A stretch of DNA of 64,000 bases from CAVQEG01 sp963711465 (GCA_963711465.1 CAVQEG010000001.1:1-64000); one strand, 5' to 3'. Positions 27,441 to 36,886 are shown, counted from the stretch's first letter. The notes: generated by a model from the sequence alone, not told the origin. Numbers and translations: made by a program.

Positions 27441-27928
27441 TGACAGCAGGCGTCCGGACGCCGCATCGTCTGATTCTGCTGGCGGCGCTCATTGCCGTCA
27501 CCGAACTGCCGGGACTCGCACGCGAGGCCGCGACGGGCACCGAGGGGCCGGGCACCTGCGCGACCGCAGCATTCGCTACGTGCGATCCGGCGGCATTCCG
27601 CAGTTCCGTGGCGTCGGGCGTGGATTCCGATACGGTTGCCATCCGTCCCGGCACACGCACGTTTATGGAACCTGCTGCCCCCAGTCCGTTTTCCATCACG
27701 ACGACCATCGCGTTCTCTGTCATCGAAGCCACCCATGTCCGGCTGACCGTCTACGATGCCCGCTACGAGCCGGTCGCGACACTCCTCGACCGCAATCTCG
27801 ACGCCGGACGTCACAGCGTCGTCTTCCGACCGTCATCGGTGGAGACCGGCCTTCCGTCGGGGATGTATTTCTACGAGCTGCAGACCGGCAGCGATCGCAT
27901 CGTCCAGCGGATGATGTACATCAAGTAG
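27437..27928 (+). CDS. Small secreted protein, almost only a T9SS type A sorting domain
   Basis: A 163-residue protein. A signal peptide (about 1-30, hydrophobic LILLAALIAV) is followed by a ~45-residue Ala/Thr-rich spacer. The last ~85 residues form a canonical T9SS type A sorting domain: PSPFSITTTIAF, VRLTVYDARYEPVATLL, AGRHSVVF, SGMYFYELQTG and a basic-hydrophobic end. There is no room for a passenger domain. The start at 27437 overlaps the ABC ATPase stop by four bases, suggesting coupled translation. Possible roles include a surface-attached stub or a competitor for the export machinery; both are guesses. Confidence 0.8.
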   Translation: MMTAGVRTPHRLILLAALIAVTELPGLAREAATGTEGPGTCATAAFATCDPAAFRSSVASGVDSDTVAIRPGTRTFMEPAAPSPFSITTTIAFSVIEATHVRLTVYDARYEPVATLLDRNLDAGRHSVVFRPSSVETGLPSGMYFYELQTGSDRIVQRMMYIK

Positions 27929-27997
27929 CGCCTCGCCGCCTGCCTACCCGGTTGATCGGTCCCGAATCGAACCTGCCACGTTCACACCGGAGCAGTC

Positions 27998-29701
27998 ATG
28001 AATTCCTGCCACCGACTCACACTCCCGCTGCTGCTGCTGACCCTCACGTTCGCATCGGCGCTCGATGCCCAGCCGACACCGAAGCGCGACACCGAGTACT
28101 GGGTTGCGTTCGAGAAAAACTTTCGTGACACCGTCGTCGACGACCGGAGCGGTCGCATGGAACCGGCTCCTCGGCTGCTTCTGGAGCTGACGATCGTCTC
28201 GGAGCGCGGGCCGGCTCACGTCGAGATCGAGGCACCGGGACGAACCGAGCCGCTGCAGCTGGAGATTCCCGACGGCGCGTCGGTCCATGTTCCGATCGAT
28301 CCGCTCGCCCAGGTGCGCTCAAGCGAGCGGCCGCAGCGCCTGGGTGTTCACGTCACGTCCGACGTTCCGATTCGCGTCTACGGACTGAACCATCGCTATC
28401 AGACCACCGACACCTACCGCGCGCTTCCACTGGAGGAGCTCGGTCGGCACTACCGCGCCATCGGCTTCGAAAGGCTGCATGACGATCTCATTTCGCAGCT
28501 GGCGGTGGTGGCGACGCAGGACTCCACGCGCGTGCGGATCACGCCTTCGGCCCGCACGCAGGCCGATCGCGCGCCCGGCCGCACGTTCGAAGTCGAGCTG
28601 CACCGCGGTGAGGCCTATCAGGTGATCGCGAAGTTCGTTCGGCAGACGCCGTCGGACCTTACCGGAACACTGATCGAGTCTGACAGGCCGGTCGCCGTCT
28701 TCTCCGGTCACAACTGCGCGTATGTCCCCGATCGCGATACGAAGTCATGCAATACGCTGGTCGAGGAGCTGCATCCCGTCCGTTCGTGGGGGACGACGTT
28801 CGTCGTGCCGCCGCTGCATTCGAAAGCGAGGTTTCTCTTCCGCGTGATCGCGGGCGAGGACGCAACGGAGATTCGACTCGACGGCAATCCTCTCACGACG
28901 CTCGACGCAGGGGACTACTATGAACTCGAGGGACGGGTGACGGCGGCATTGATCGAGTCGAGCCGTCCGGTGGAGGTCGCCCAGTATTCCTATGGATTTG
29001 ACGACGCCCGCGCCGGCAGCAGGACCGCGGGGACCGTCTTCACGTTTCCACCTGCGTCGGACGCTCCGGTCGAGATCGACTCGAGCACCTTCGGGAGAAG
29101 TCCCGGGGCGACGCCGCCCGTCGCGCCGCCGGACGTATCGACACCATCCGGCTCCAGCTCCGACGACGGGACCGAAGGCCAGGCGGCGCTCTCGGCTGAT
29201 ACAAACGCCTCCGTACAATTCGATCAACCGTTCGGCGACGGGCCGGAATGGGTGAGCAGCCCGGTGCCCGACCGCAGCAACCGCGCAGCGCGGCAGGCCT
29301 TGCCCGACTCGTACGTGGATTCCGCCCGGGCCTCGCTGATTCCGGCGACTGGCGATGCGTCCGGACCGTGCGGCGACCCGATGATGATGCTGGTGCCTCC
29401 GACCGAGTCGTTCCGCACCGAGTACGTCATCGCCAGTCCCGTCACCGGCGCCTGGCACCGATTCGTGAATCTCGTCGTGCCGCGGGATCGGGCCGATGAC
29501 GTCCGTATCGACGGCGAGCCGCCGACCGTGGTGACACCCGTCCGCGTCGATACCGGGAAGTGGACGGTCCTGCAGGTCGAAGTCTCCGCTGGTCGCCATC
29601 GCATCACCTGCAGCCGTCCGTTCGGTGCCATGAGCTACGGGTTCGGCTACAACAGTGGTGATGACCAGGACGCCTACGACGCCTACGGCAACGGGGAGTA
29701 G
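27998..29701 (+). CDS. Secreted IgGFc-binding-domain protein
   Basis: A 567-residue protein with a signal peptide ending near residue 26 (SALDAQ). Most of the rest aligns with the IgGFc-binding N-terminal domain (PF17517 type) of the next gene: YGLNHRYQTTDTY, FSGHNCAYVPDRDTKSCN, GDPMMMLVPPTESF and DAYDAYGNGE. Between about residues 334 and 456 it has a ~120-residue Pro/Ser/Asp-rich insert absent from its neighbour. There is no membrane barrel and no sorting domain, so its final location is unclear. The family name comes from mammalian FCGBP; antibody binding by this bacterial protein is not implied. Probably an adhesion-type protein. Confidence 0.78.
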   Translation: MNSCHRLTLPLLLLTLTFASALDAQPTPKRDTEYWVAFEKNFRDTVVDDRSGRMEPAPRLLLELTIVSERGPAHVEIEAPGRTEPLQLEIPDGASVHVPIDPLAQVRSSERPQRLGVHVTSDVPIRVYGLNHRYQTTDTYRALPLEELGRHYRAIGFERLHDDLISQLAVVATQDSTRVRITPSARTQADRAPGRTFEVELHRGEAYQVIAKFVRQTPSDLTGTLIESDRPVAVFSGHNCAYVPDRDTKSCNTLVEELHPVRSWGTTFVVPPLHSKARFLFRVIAGEDATEIRLDGNPLTTLDAGDYYELEGRVTAALIESSRPVEVAQYSYGFDDARAGSRTAGTVFTFPPASDAPVEIDSSTFGRSPGATPPVAPPDVSTPSGSSSDDGTEGQAALSADTNASVQFDQPFGDGPEWVSSPVPDRSNRAARQALPDSYVDSARASLIPATGDASGPCGDPMMMLVPPTESFRTEYVIASPVTGAWHRFVNLVVPRDRADDVRIDGEPPTVVTPVRVDTGKWTVLQVEVSAGRHRITCSRPFGAMSYGFGYNSGDDQDAYDAYGNGE

Positions 29702-29792
29702 GCACCGCTCGGCTGGACTGGACTGCGAGCCGCGGAATGTTAGATTTACAGTTTGCGTTCGGTCAAACGCGTTTCTCCAGTTTGGTGTGGCA

Positions 29793-32207
29793 ATGCCCAG
29801 CTCTCGTCCGGTCCGCACAGTCCTTCTTCTCGTTCCCCTGCTGTTCTCGCTCGCGTCGTTCGTGGCGCGGGCGCAGGATCCCACGCAGCATATCCGCTTG
29901 AGCGACTTCACGACCGAGGGAAGGGAATTCTGGGTGGTCTTCCAGAAGAACTTCCGCGACTACGTCGTCAACGACCAGACGGGCGCGCTCGAGCCGGCAC
30001 ACAAGCTCAATCTGGAACTGTTCATCACATCGAGTGAGAACACCACCGGCTACATCGAGATCAAGGGCATCGGACTGCACAAGGACTTCCGCGTTCCCGC
30101 CGGCGAGGTCATCAACATTCCGATCGACACCGCCGCGCAGCTTCGTTCCAGCGAAACGGTCGAGGAACTGGGCGTGCACATCGTTGCCGACCAGCCGATT
30201 GCCGTCTACGGACTCAACCGCCGCTACCAGACGACCGACACCTACCTGGCCTACCCCGTCAACGTGCTGGGCACGACCTACCGTGCTCTCGGCTATCACT
30301 GGCTGCAGGACGATCTGCTGTCGCAGGTGGCGGTGATCGCCACGCAGAACAACACGCGCGTAACGATCACGCCGACGGTGCGGACGCTGAAGGGGAGACC
30401 GGCAAACAAACCGTTCGAGGTGACGCTGCAGCGGGGTCAGGCCTACCAGGTGATTCCGCGGTACGATCCGTCGAACGCGTCGGATCTGACCGGCACGCTC
30501 ATCGAGGCCGACGCGCCGGTGGCGGTCTTCTCCGGACACAACTGCGCCTACGTCCCGGACCGCGAGACCAAGGCGTGCAACCTGCTGGTCGAGCAGCTGC
30601 CGGCGGTGCAGTCCTGGGGCCGCCAGTTCTTCGTCGGCACCCTCGCGCTGCGATCCAGCTCCGTCTATCGCGTGCTCGCATCCGAGGACGGCACACAGGT
30701 CTTCGAGAACAATCGGCTGGTGGCCACGCTCGACGCCGGCGAGTACTACGAGAATCCCGATCAGAAGGACCACGTGATGATCACCAGCTCCCATCCGGTG
30801 ATGGTCGCGCAGTATTCGGAGGGATTCGACAATGGCGACAACGTCGGCGACCCGATGATGATCGTCGTCGCGCCGACCGAGCAGTTCCTGACCGCCTACC
30901 GCTTCGCGACGCCCGTGCGGGGGGCGTGGCACCACTACATCAACGTCATCGTTCCCACCGAATCGCTCGCTACGCTGCAGCTCGATGGAAACGCCGTGGA
31001 CCGGAAGCAATTCACACAGCTCGGACTCAGCCGCTACTCGATCGCCCAGATCGAGGTCTCCTACGGCACGCACGTCATCACGAACTCCGAACCGTTCGGA
31101 CTCTACAGCTACGGATTCGGGTACAACAGCAAGACCGATAACGACGCCTACGACGCCTACGGCAACGGCGGCGGTCAGTCAATGGATGTCGTGGTCGAAC
31201 ATCCCGATACGATCGCGCCCTCCTTCGATGCGAAGCTCACCGCTGACGGTCGCGGAATCGACGCGGTCGCCCGCGATGACCGTGTCGACGACGAAGGTAT
31301 GCTGGGTGTGGTCGCACTCGACTTCGAGAACCTGTCGGTGGACGTGCCCGAGTTCGAACCCGGTGCGCCGCAGGTGCCGGTGACGATGCGCGTCAGGAGT
31401 GATGGTGAGAATGCATTCGCCCGCTTCCGGCTGCGCGATCGCGCCGGACACACTGTCGAATACCTCGTCTGCGCCCGATTCAACGAGGCGACCAACCGCT
31501 ACGAACTCTCGGTGCTCGACGGCAGCAAGTCGTGCGACTTCTCAGGCGAACTCTACATCGGCGGTCTGCTCAGCTACGCCGTCGTCAACAACCACGTGAG
31601 CATCGATCCGAATGAAGCCGAGATCGGCAATCCTGTTCGACTCGACGGCAACGTCGGAGAACCGGTCTACGGAATTCATGCGTATGGGGAGCGCTACTGG
31701 ACTGGTGGTTTCCACCTGACCGGACGCGCCGGTCTGACGTTCTTCGGCGGGAACGCCGTCGGCTACTGGCCGGATTCCTCCCAGGTGCTGGCAAGCGACG
31801 GCACCGTCGTCAACGAGGAGTTCCGTCTGCGTCGGATGAGCGTCCAGCTGACGCTCGCTCCCGGTCTGCAGTACTACCTGATGGACCGGCGGATCTACGG
31901 CTACGGGCTGCTGAATCTCACCATCCCCATCTACACGTCCGAGACATTCACTCGAACGATTCTTTCCCCTGCGAACTACGTCTACGACAACGGCGAGGGG
32001 CAGGTGACGCTCTATGACGGAGGTGGACCCGGCTTCTCGCTCGGAATCATTCCCGAAGTCGGCCTCGGGTTCGCAACCGACCTGCGACTCGGATGGCGCG
32101 TCTTCGGAGAGATTGGCGCCGGATACGGTCTGACATCGATTTCCGGTGGACGCGCCTGGACGGTCACCTACATCGGCGGCCGCCTCGGCGCCAAGCTCCG
32201 GTTCTGA
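29793..32207 (+). CDS. IgGFc-binding domain fused to an outer-membrane beta-barrel
   Basis: An 804-residue protein. Signal peptide to about residue 27 (VARAQD), an IgGFc-binding domain to about 465 ending DAYDAYGNGGG, an Ig-like linker with many acidic residues to about 600, and a C-terminal part of alternating hydrophobic strands with many aromatic residues that ends in LRF. An aromatic last residue is typical of outer-membrane barrels. The domain would thus be displayed on the surface or at the periplasmic face. It is a paralogue of the preceding gene, 91 bp away, with blocks such as FSGHNCAYVPDR conserved. The end overlaps the convergent plsC-like gene by 40 bp. Confidence 0.78.
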   Translation: MPSSRPVRTVLLLVPLLFSLASFVARAQDPTQHIRLSDFTTEGREFWVVFQKNFRDYVVNDQTGALEPAHKLNLELFITSSENTTGYIEIKGIGLHKDFRVPAGEVINIPIDTAAQLRSSETVEELGVHIVADQPIAVYGLNRRYQTTDTYLAYPVNVLGTTYRALGYHWLQDDLLSQVAVIATQNNTRVTITPTVRTLKGRPANKPFEVTLQRGQAYQVIPRYDPSNASDLTGTLIEADAPVAVFSGHNCAYVPDRETKACNLLVEQLPAVQSWGRQFFVGTLALRSSSVYRVLASEDGTQVFENNRLVATLDAGEYYENPDQKDHVMITSSHPVMVAQYSEGFDNGDNVGDPMMIVVAPTEQFLTAYRFATPVRGAWHHYINVIVPTESLATLQLDGNAVDRKQFTQLGLSRYSIAQIEVSYGTHVITNSEPFGLYSYGFGYNSKTDNDAYDAYGNGGGQSMDVVVEHPDTIAPSFDAKLTADGRGIDAVARDDRVDDEGMLGVVALDFENLSVDVPEFEPGAPQVPVTMRVRSDGENAFARFRLRDRAGHTVEYLVCARFNEATNRYELSVLDGSKSCDFSGELYIGGLLSYAVVNNHVSIDPNEAEIGNPVRLDGNVGEPVYGIHAYGERYWTGGFHLTGRAGLTFFGGNAVGYWPDSSQVLASDGTVVNEEFRLRRMSVQLTLAPGLQYYLMDRRIYGYGLLNLTIPIYTSETFTRTILSPANYVYDNGEGQVTLYDGGGPGFSLGIIPEVGLGFATDLRLGWRVFGEIGAGYGLTSISGGRAWTVTYIGGRLGAKLRF

Positions 32208-33004
32208 ACCAACGTCGCCTCTCCTCCGGCCCTCTCGAGTCCTTCGGCAACGCGCCGACGCAGGTCGTCGCCGAATCGGCGGACCGACCCGGCTCCGCCG
32301 TCATCGGGCGGGTCGATCGACGGGTGAACGATCACCTCCACACGCACCGAACGAGACTTCAGCAGGCGCCACGCGTGTGTGGGCAGCGCTTCGGCACCCC
32401 AGTGGATGAGCTCATGGTTCGCATCGGTAATTGCCACATCGCCGACGTGCGTGTAGCGCAGCGTCACCGGCTGCACACGCACGCGGCCGAGGGTTGCCGA
32501 ACGAAGCAGCAGCGGTTTGAATTCTCCCACCCCCAGCCCCGGCGTGATTCCGCCTTCGGGGAAGAGGATCAGTCGTGCTCCGTCGCGGGTGCGCTCGAGC
32601 ATTTCCCGGGAAGAGCGAAGCGCCGAGCGCAGTGACGCCCGGTCGAGGAAGACCGTTCCCTCCACGCGGGCGAAGATTCCGATCACCGGCCAGTGCCGCA
32701 CGTCCTCGCGGGAGACGAAGATGCCGCCGATACGGGCGCTGCAGATGAGGATGTCGAGGTAGCAGAGGTGGTTGCTGACGAACAGCCGTGCCCGGGGGTC
32801 GCGGCTGCCGATGGTGTGAATCCGGACGCCGAACGACCAGGCGAGTGCACCGTACAGGATCGGTTTGAGTGCCATCACCAGGCGCCAGCGCGCCCTGCTG
32901 CCGAATGCGGCCGCCGCGCCGATGAGCAGCACGTACGGCGGCAGACCGACGACCACGAGCATCAGCAGCAGTACGAGTCGAAGGATTCCCCGGCCACGTT
33001 CCAT
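32168..33004 (-). CDS. 1-acyl-sn-glycerol-3-phosphate acyltransferase (PlsC family)
   Basis: A 278-residue acyltransferase that would add the second acyl chain to lysophosphatidic acid at the inner membrane. Two N-terminal hydrophobic segments (about 8-35 and 45-60) precede the motif NHLCYLD, with His79 and Asp84. FPEGG is the second family motif, and the region between them (FVSREDVRHWPVIG) is typical. The start at 33004 (MERGRGIL) lies only 15 bp from the divergent start of the RNA methyltransferase gene. The frame is open well upstream but does not look coding there. Confidence 0.88.
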   Translation of the reverse strand: MERGRGILRLVLLLMLVVVGLPPYVLLIGAAAAFGSRARWRLVMALKPILYGALAWSFGVRIHTIGSRDPRARLFVSNHLCYLDILICSARIGGIFVSREDVRHWPVIGIFARVEGTVFLDRASLRSALRSSREMLERTRDGARLILFPEGGITPGLGVGEFKPLLLRSATLGRVRVQPVTLRYTHVGDVAITDANHELIHWGAEALPTHAWRLLKSRSVRVEVIVHPSIDPPDDGGAGSVRRFGDDLRRRVAEGLERAGGEATLVQNRSLAPRRPPM

Positions 33005-33019
33005 TGTCCCCAGGTATCG

Positions 33020-33565
33020 ATGCGCAAACTGCTCTTCGAAGAACTGATCGAACGGCGACTGCCTGCCGAGGGAGCCGACGCCGCTGGCCGCCATCCGGTC
33101 GTCGCCGTGCTGGAGAATATCCGTTCGCTCTACAACGTCGGCTCCTGCTTCCGTACTGCCGACGCCATGCGTCTGGAGCAACTCGTGCTCACCGGCTTCA
33201 CCTCGACGCCACCGCGACCGGAAATTCTCAAGACCGCCCTCGGCGCCGTCGACACCGTTCCCTGGCAGTACGCCCCCGACGCGGGCGATGCGATCGATCG
33301 GCTGCGCCGGCACGGCCACCGGATCTATGCCGTGGAACTGACGGAAACCAGCCGCCGCATCGACCTCATCGATGTCGTTCGCTTTCCGGTGACACTTGTC
33401 TTCGGCAATGAACTCACCGGCATCCGGCAGGAAACGCTCGATCGCTGCGACGAGGCGATCGAGATCCCGATGTACGGTGTCAAGCACTCGCTCAACGTCG
33501 CCGTCGCCTTCGGTATCGCCACGTGGGAAATGGTGCGGCGCGTCGAAGCCCCTCGGGAACGCTAG
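33020..33565 (+). CDS. SpoU/TrmH-family RNA methyltransferase
   Basis: A 181-residue SPOUT methyltransferase that would methylate a ribose 2'-hydroxyl of tRNA or rRNA. The three family motifs are present: NIRSLYNVGSCFRTAD (motif 1), LVFGNELTG (motif 2) and IPMYGVKHSLNVAVAFGI (motif 3). It lacks the extra N-terminal domain of TrmH and RlmB, so the substrate cannot be named. It diverges from the plsC-like gene with a 15-bp gap, so the promoters must overlap the neighbouring genes. Its stop overlaps that of the EthD-like gene on the other strand. Confidence 0.88.
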   Translation: MRKLLFEELIERRLPAEGADAAGRHPVVAVLENIRSLYNVGSCFRTADAMRLEQLVLTGFTSTPPRPEILKTALGAVDTVPWQYAPDAGDAIDRLRRHGHRIYAVELTETSRRIDLIDVVRFPVTLVFGNELTGIRQETLDRCDEAIEIPMYGVKHSLNVAVAFGIATWEMVRRVEAPRER

Positions 33566-33867
33566 ACGGCGTCGGCTTCACCATGCACCATGGTGACGAG
33601 ACTGCCGGCGAAACCCATCACGTCCTTGCCCGCGGCTTTGTTCTCCTCGCTGGCCATCGCCTGCTTGAACGTTTCGCGATCGGGGAAGTGCATTTCGGCA
33701 ATCAGGTGGTACGGAGACTCACCACCGAACGATCGGGGATTGCGTGTAACGATCATGCGTTCCAGACCGGGAACCGCTCGCATCAGCGGCGTGTGCACCT
33801 GGTCGTAGTGGCGATCGAATTCCTCGACGTCGTCCGGCTGGCGAAAGAAGGCGTAGAGCTTGTACAT
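33562..33867 (-). CDS. EthD-family protein
   Basis: A 101-residue protein of the dimeric alpha-beta barrel type. MYKLYAFFRQPDDVEEFDRH, HTPLMRAVPGLERM and GESPYHLIAEMHFPD are characteristic of EthD domains (PF07110). Some members take part in ring or ether degradation, but most have no known reaction. The start at 33867 is the first Met that includes the first beta strand. It stands alone on the minus strand and ends tail-to-tail with the SpoU-type gene. Confidence 0.82.
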   Translation of the reverse strand: MYKLYAFFRQPDDVEEFDRHYDQVHTPLMRAVPGLERMIVTRNPRSFGGESPYHLIAEMHFPDRETFKQAMASEENKAAGKDVMGFAGSLVTMVHGEADAV

Positions 33868-34112
33868 GGGCGAATGTGTCGTATGGATGAATTCGGAGTC
33901 GATGGTCGAACCGCATCCGGCGTCAAACCGCCGCCGGTGCCGACTGTCGGAGCAGGATCGCCGGAGCAAGGACCGGTCGCGGTCGGTCGGAATGAAGCGG
34001 CAAATCTACGGGAGTGCGAACGATTCACCCGGACCGACCGTTGAACAGGTATGAGCGTCGTTGCCCGTCCGACGGTTGCGACGACTCGATACCACGAAAT
34101 TCTACCCCGACC

Positions 34113-34532
34113 ATGATGCGATATGCACTGATACCGATCGCAGTCGCCGCGATGATCACGATCTCCGGCTGCTCCGATGCAATGGGACCGCTGGTCGATG
34201 ACCCCGGCGGAACGATGCGGCTCCGCGGAGTCGTCAGCGACGATCTCAGCGGACAACCCCTCCAGGGCGTGACGATCGAAACCTTGCCCACGACGGCGAT
34301 CGCCGTGACCGCCGATGACGGGAGCTTCACCATCTCTGATGTCCGGCCCGGCCACTACACCATCAGCTGCCACAGGAACGGCTACTTCGACGATCGCGTC
34401 GAGACGATCCTCAGCGAAGGCGACTCTCAGCTCGTGGCGATCGCCCTGCGCTCGACCGACAGCGCTGCTGGACGACGCGTACCGCCGCCGGCGGCTACGA
34501 TCGCTCGTGCTTCCGCCGTACCAGGAGACTGA
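34113..34532 (+). CDS. Lipoprotein with carboxypeptidase-regulatory-like domain
   Basis: A 139-residue protein. MMRYALIPIAVAAMITISGC is a lipoprotein signal with Cys near residue 20. The mature part is a single beta-sandwich of the carboxypeptidase-regulatory-like kind (LRGVVSDDLSGQPLQGVTIE, TADDGSFTISDVRPGHYTIS), a fold common in Bacteroidota surface and TonB-linked proteins. Binding partner unknown. The tail is Ala/Pro-rich. The 3' end overlaps the convergent small membrane gene by 38 bp. Confidence 0.78.
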   Translation: MMRYALIPIAVAAMITISGCSDAMGPLVDDPGGTMRLRGVVSDDLSGQPLQGVTIETLPTTAIAVTADDGSFTISDVRPGHYTISCHRNGYFDDRVETILSEGDSQLVAIALRSTDSAAGRRVPPPAATIARASAVPGD

Positions 34533-34782
34533 GTGTGGCGCAGAAGGCCAGCAGGAGAATTCCGAGCAGGGTGAACAGGTCGGGGAGTACGTGGCCGATC
34601 CCGAGCACGGTGATGAGCCCCGCCAGGCCGGGAAGGAACGTCCAGAAGACGACGCCGTGCCGCTTGCGCCATCGCGATTCGCGGATCGAACCGGCAGTAC
34701 GGGCGTGACTGATCGTCAGCACGAACCCGGCCACGGGGATCGCCACCACCAGGGCGAGCAGCAGCAGAGTGGAAGTGCCCAT
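34495..34782 (-). CDS. Small membrane protein, two or three transmembrane segments
   Basis: A 95-residue protein with hydrophobic segments at about 5-25 (LLLLALVVAIPVAGFVL), 45-62 and 68-88, and basic residues between them (RESRWRKRHG). No family is recognised. Its ATG shares one base with the stop of the thioesterase-like gene upstream (TGATG), so the two are probably translated together. Confidence 0.65.
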   Translation of the reverse strand: MGTSTLLLLALVVAIPVAGFVLTISHARTAGSIRESRWRKRHGVVFWTFLPGLAGLITVLGIGHVLPDLFTLLGILLLAFCATLSLLVRRKHERS

Positions 34783-35180
34783 CACCGTTCCTCGTACAGT
34801 TCCTCGATTCGTTGCCGCAGCCGATCGGCGTCCACGATGCGCTGGTGCTGACGGCATCGAGCGATCACGCCATGGCGATTGCGTGCCACCACCTCACAGA
34901 CGACAGTCCGGTCGTCGACCTCGCTGATCCTCGCGGTGATCTCCACGATCCATCCGACCGGTGTCGGCGCGGTGTGACGGATTTCCACCGCCGAACCGAC
35001 CGCGTCGTCACCCTCCTCGAAGTACGGCCGGATCGCCTGGCGCGCCGCGTACTCACAGTGTTCCACGAGTGCGAACGTGGCGTAGACGGGATGGATCGGG
35101 GTTCCGAAGAACGACGCTGTCATCTCCGGCTTCACCCGCACCCGCATGGTGAATTCGTGACCGATCGGTAGCTGCTGCAT
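34782..35180 (-). CDS. FlK-like thioesterase (hotdog fold)
   Basis: A 132-residue single hotdog-domain protein. VEHCEYAARQAIRPYFEEGDDAVGSAVEIRHTAPTPVG aligns in pattern with fluoroacetyl-CoA thioesterase-like proteins: a Glu in the first helix, then the HxAPTPxG strand with the His used in catalysis. Most relatives act on unknown acyl-CoA substrates, and fluoroacetate resistance should not be assumed. The start at 35180 (MQQLPIGHE) is the first Met matching the fold. Confidence 0.75.
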   Translation of the reverse strand: MQQLPIGHEFTMRVRVKPEMTASFFGTPIHPVYATFALVEHCEYAARQAIRPYFEEGDDAVGSAVEIRHTAPTPVGWIVEITARISEVDDRTVVCEVVARNRHGVIARCRQHQRIVDADRLRQRIEELYEER

Positions 35181-35254
35181 GCGAAAAAAAGTAGGAAGAT
35201 CACGTCGACCTCTGCCGTCGTCGTTCGACTGCGACCACCGTCGCGTGTCAGCGG

Positions 35255-36886
35255 TCAATCGCTCGACCCGTCGAGAATGCGCACCTCCACGCGCGCGTCG
35301 CCGGTGGGTCGCTCCGACGGATTCGATCCGGCCGTCGGCGTGGTCGATCCAAGCCCGCGGACGGTGATGCGGTCGGCCGCCACGCGATTGCCCACCAGAT
35401 AATTCTTCACCATCTGTGCCCGCTCCCGGGAGAGCTGCAGGTTGGCCTCCCCGGTTCTGCGGTTGAACGCGAAGCCATTTACCTCGATGTGCAGGTCCTG
35501 ATGCGACTGAAGCAATTCGACTAGTCGGCTGAGCTCCGGCACCGACTCGCGTTCGAGATTCCGGCCACCGGGTGCGAAGAACACGAGCAGGCGCATCGAT
35601 CCCGACATCGGAGGAATCTGCAGATCGACAGTGGCCGACGAATCATGCTCGAGCGTCGTCGCCACGGTCACTCGCTTCGATGCGAACAGCCCATCCGGCA
35701 CGTGGGCAGTAACGGAGTAATCGCCGCCACGCGGCAACACGATCGCGTACATCCCTGAGTTCGGATCGGTCGAGAAGACGCCCTTGAGCGTGCCTGCGGC
35801 GAGGTCGGACACATCGATGGTGGCGAGAATCCCGTTGCCGGTGGAATCGCTTACACGGCCGCGCACGACCATCAGGGGATCGATCAGCACCGGAACGGGA
35901 TCGACGCGGTAGATGTCGTAGCCGCCGGTGCCGCCCGGGCGATTGCTCGCCACCCAGGAATGCGTTCCGTCGTCGGAGACGCTGAAGGCGATCTCGTCGC
36001 TCGAGGAGTTGATCGGCGTCCCGAGGTTGGACACCGCGATGCCGCCCAGTGTCTCTGTCGCAGCGAAGACGTCGAAGCCACCGAGTCCAGGATGGCCGTT
36101 GGAGCTGAAGAGCAGCGTGCGACCGTCCGGCGTCAGCCACGGAGTCACTTCGTCGAACGCGGTGTTGATGCGAGGCCCGGCGTTGACCGGGCGACCCCAG
36201 GAACCATCCCGTTCGCGACGAACCAACCAGATGTCCCGACCGCCGAGACCTCCGGGCCGGTTGCTCGAGAAGTACAGCACACTGCCGTCGGCGGCGACCG
36301 ATCCCTGAGAATCCCAGTACGCTCCGTTGACGTTCAGCCCCATGTTCGTCGGAATCATCCACGGCAGTTCCTGCGCTGGAACCGAACCGCGGGGACCGGT
36401 GGAGACCGAGTAGAGATCGCATTCACCCAGTCCGTAGTCGCATCCGGTGAAGTAGAGTGTTTCGCCGCCCGGTGTAATCGACGGCATTCCGTTCGACTTC
36501 GAATTGTTGACTTCGACCGCGTGCTTCGGTGGCGTCCACCGGCCGTCGAGGAGCCGCGTGACGTAGATGTCGTGGTCGGATGCGTCGGAGGAACCGCGAT
36601 TGGAGGTGAAGAGCATCAGCGTGGTGTCCAGCGGCATCGCGACGCCGAAGTCGTCGCCGGGTGAATTCACTCCCGGCGCCGCGGTGAGTGTCACCTGCCG
36701 TCGTTCGATCATCGACTCGGGCAGCGGAGGAACCTCGGGCCGCGACAGACTTGGCGGTGGCGCGCAGCCGGCAATCGATACGACAACCAGCAGCGCGGCC
36801 GTCACCGCGCCCCGGTACAGGGCGGACTTCCCGCGGCAATGCGACGCGGTCGGTCTCATATCATCGGTCCGGTAGCGTGGTCGCAT
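35255..36886 (-). CDS. OmpA-family lipoprotein with PD40 propeller and carboxypeptidase-like domain
   Basis: A 543-residue protein. Lipoprotein signal with Cys in SIAGC near residue 41 (an alternative start at 36859 would shorten it by nine residues). It has several PD40/WD40-like repeats (LFTSNRGSSDASDHDIYV, LYFSSNRPGGLGGRDIW, LLFSSNGHPGLGGFDVF), a carboxypeptidase-regulatory-like domain (RGRVSDSTGNGILATIDV), then an OmpA C-terminal domain with LSRERAQMVKNYL. The order propeller, regulatory-like domain, OmpA resembles PorE, the peptidoglycan-linked T9SS lipoprotein, but without its TPR part. The usual GHTD peptidoglycan-binding motif reads NGFAF, so its Asp is missing. It starts 4 bp after an outer-membrane barrel gene. 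Confidence 0.83.
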   Translation of the reverse strand: MRPRYRTDDMRPTASHCRGKSALYRGAVTAALLVVVSIAGCAPPPSLSRPEVPPLPESMIERRQVTLTAAPGVNSPGDDFGVAMPLDTTLMLFTSNRGSSDASDHDIYVTRLLDGRWTPPKHAVEVNNSKSNGMPSITPGGETLYFTGCDYGLGECDLYSVSTGPRGSVPAQELPWMIPTNMGLNVNGAYWDSQGSVAADGSVLYFSSNRPGGLGGRDIWLVRRERDGSWGRPVNAGPRINTAFDEVTPWLTPDGRTLLFSSNGHPGLGGFDVFAATETLGGIAVSNLGTPINSSSDEIAFSVSDDGTHSWVASNRPGGTGGYDIYRVDPVPVLIDPLMVVRGRVSDSTGNGILATIDVSDLAAGTLKGVFSTDPNSGMYAIVLPRGGDYSVTAHVPDGLFASKRVTVATTLEHDSSATVDLQIPPMSGSMRLLVFFAPGGRNLERESVPELSRLVELLQSHQDLHIEVNGFAFNRRTGEANLQLSRERAQMVKNYLVGNRVAADRITVRGLGSTTPTAGSNPSERPTGDARVEVRILDGSSD

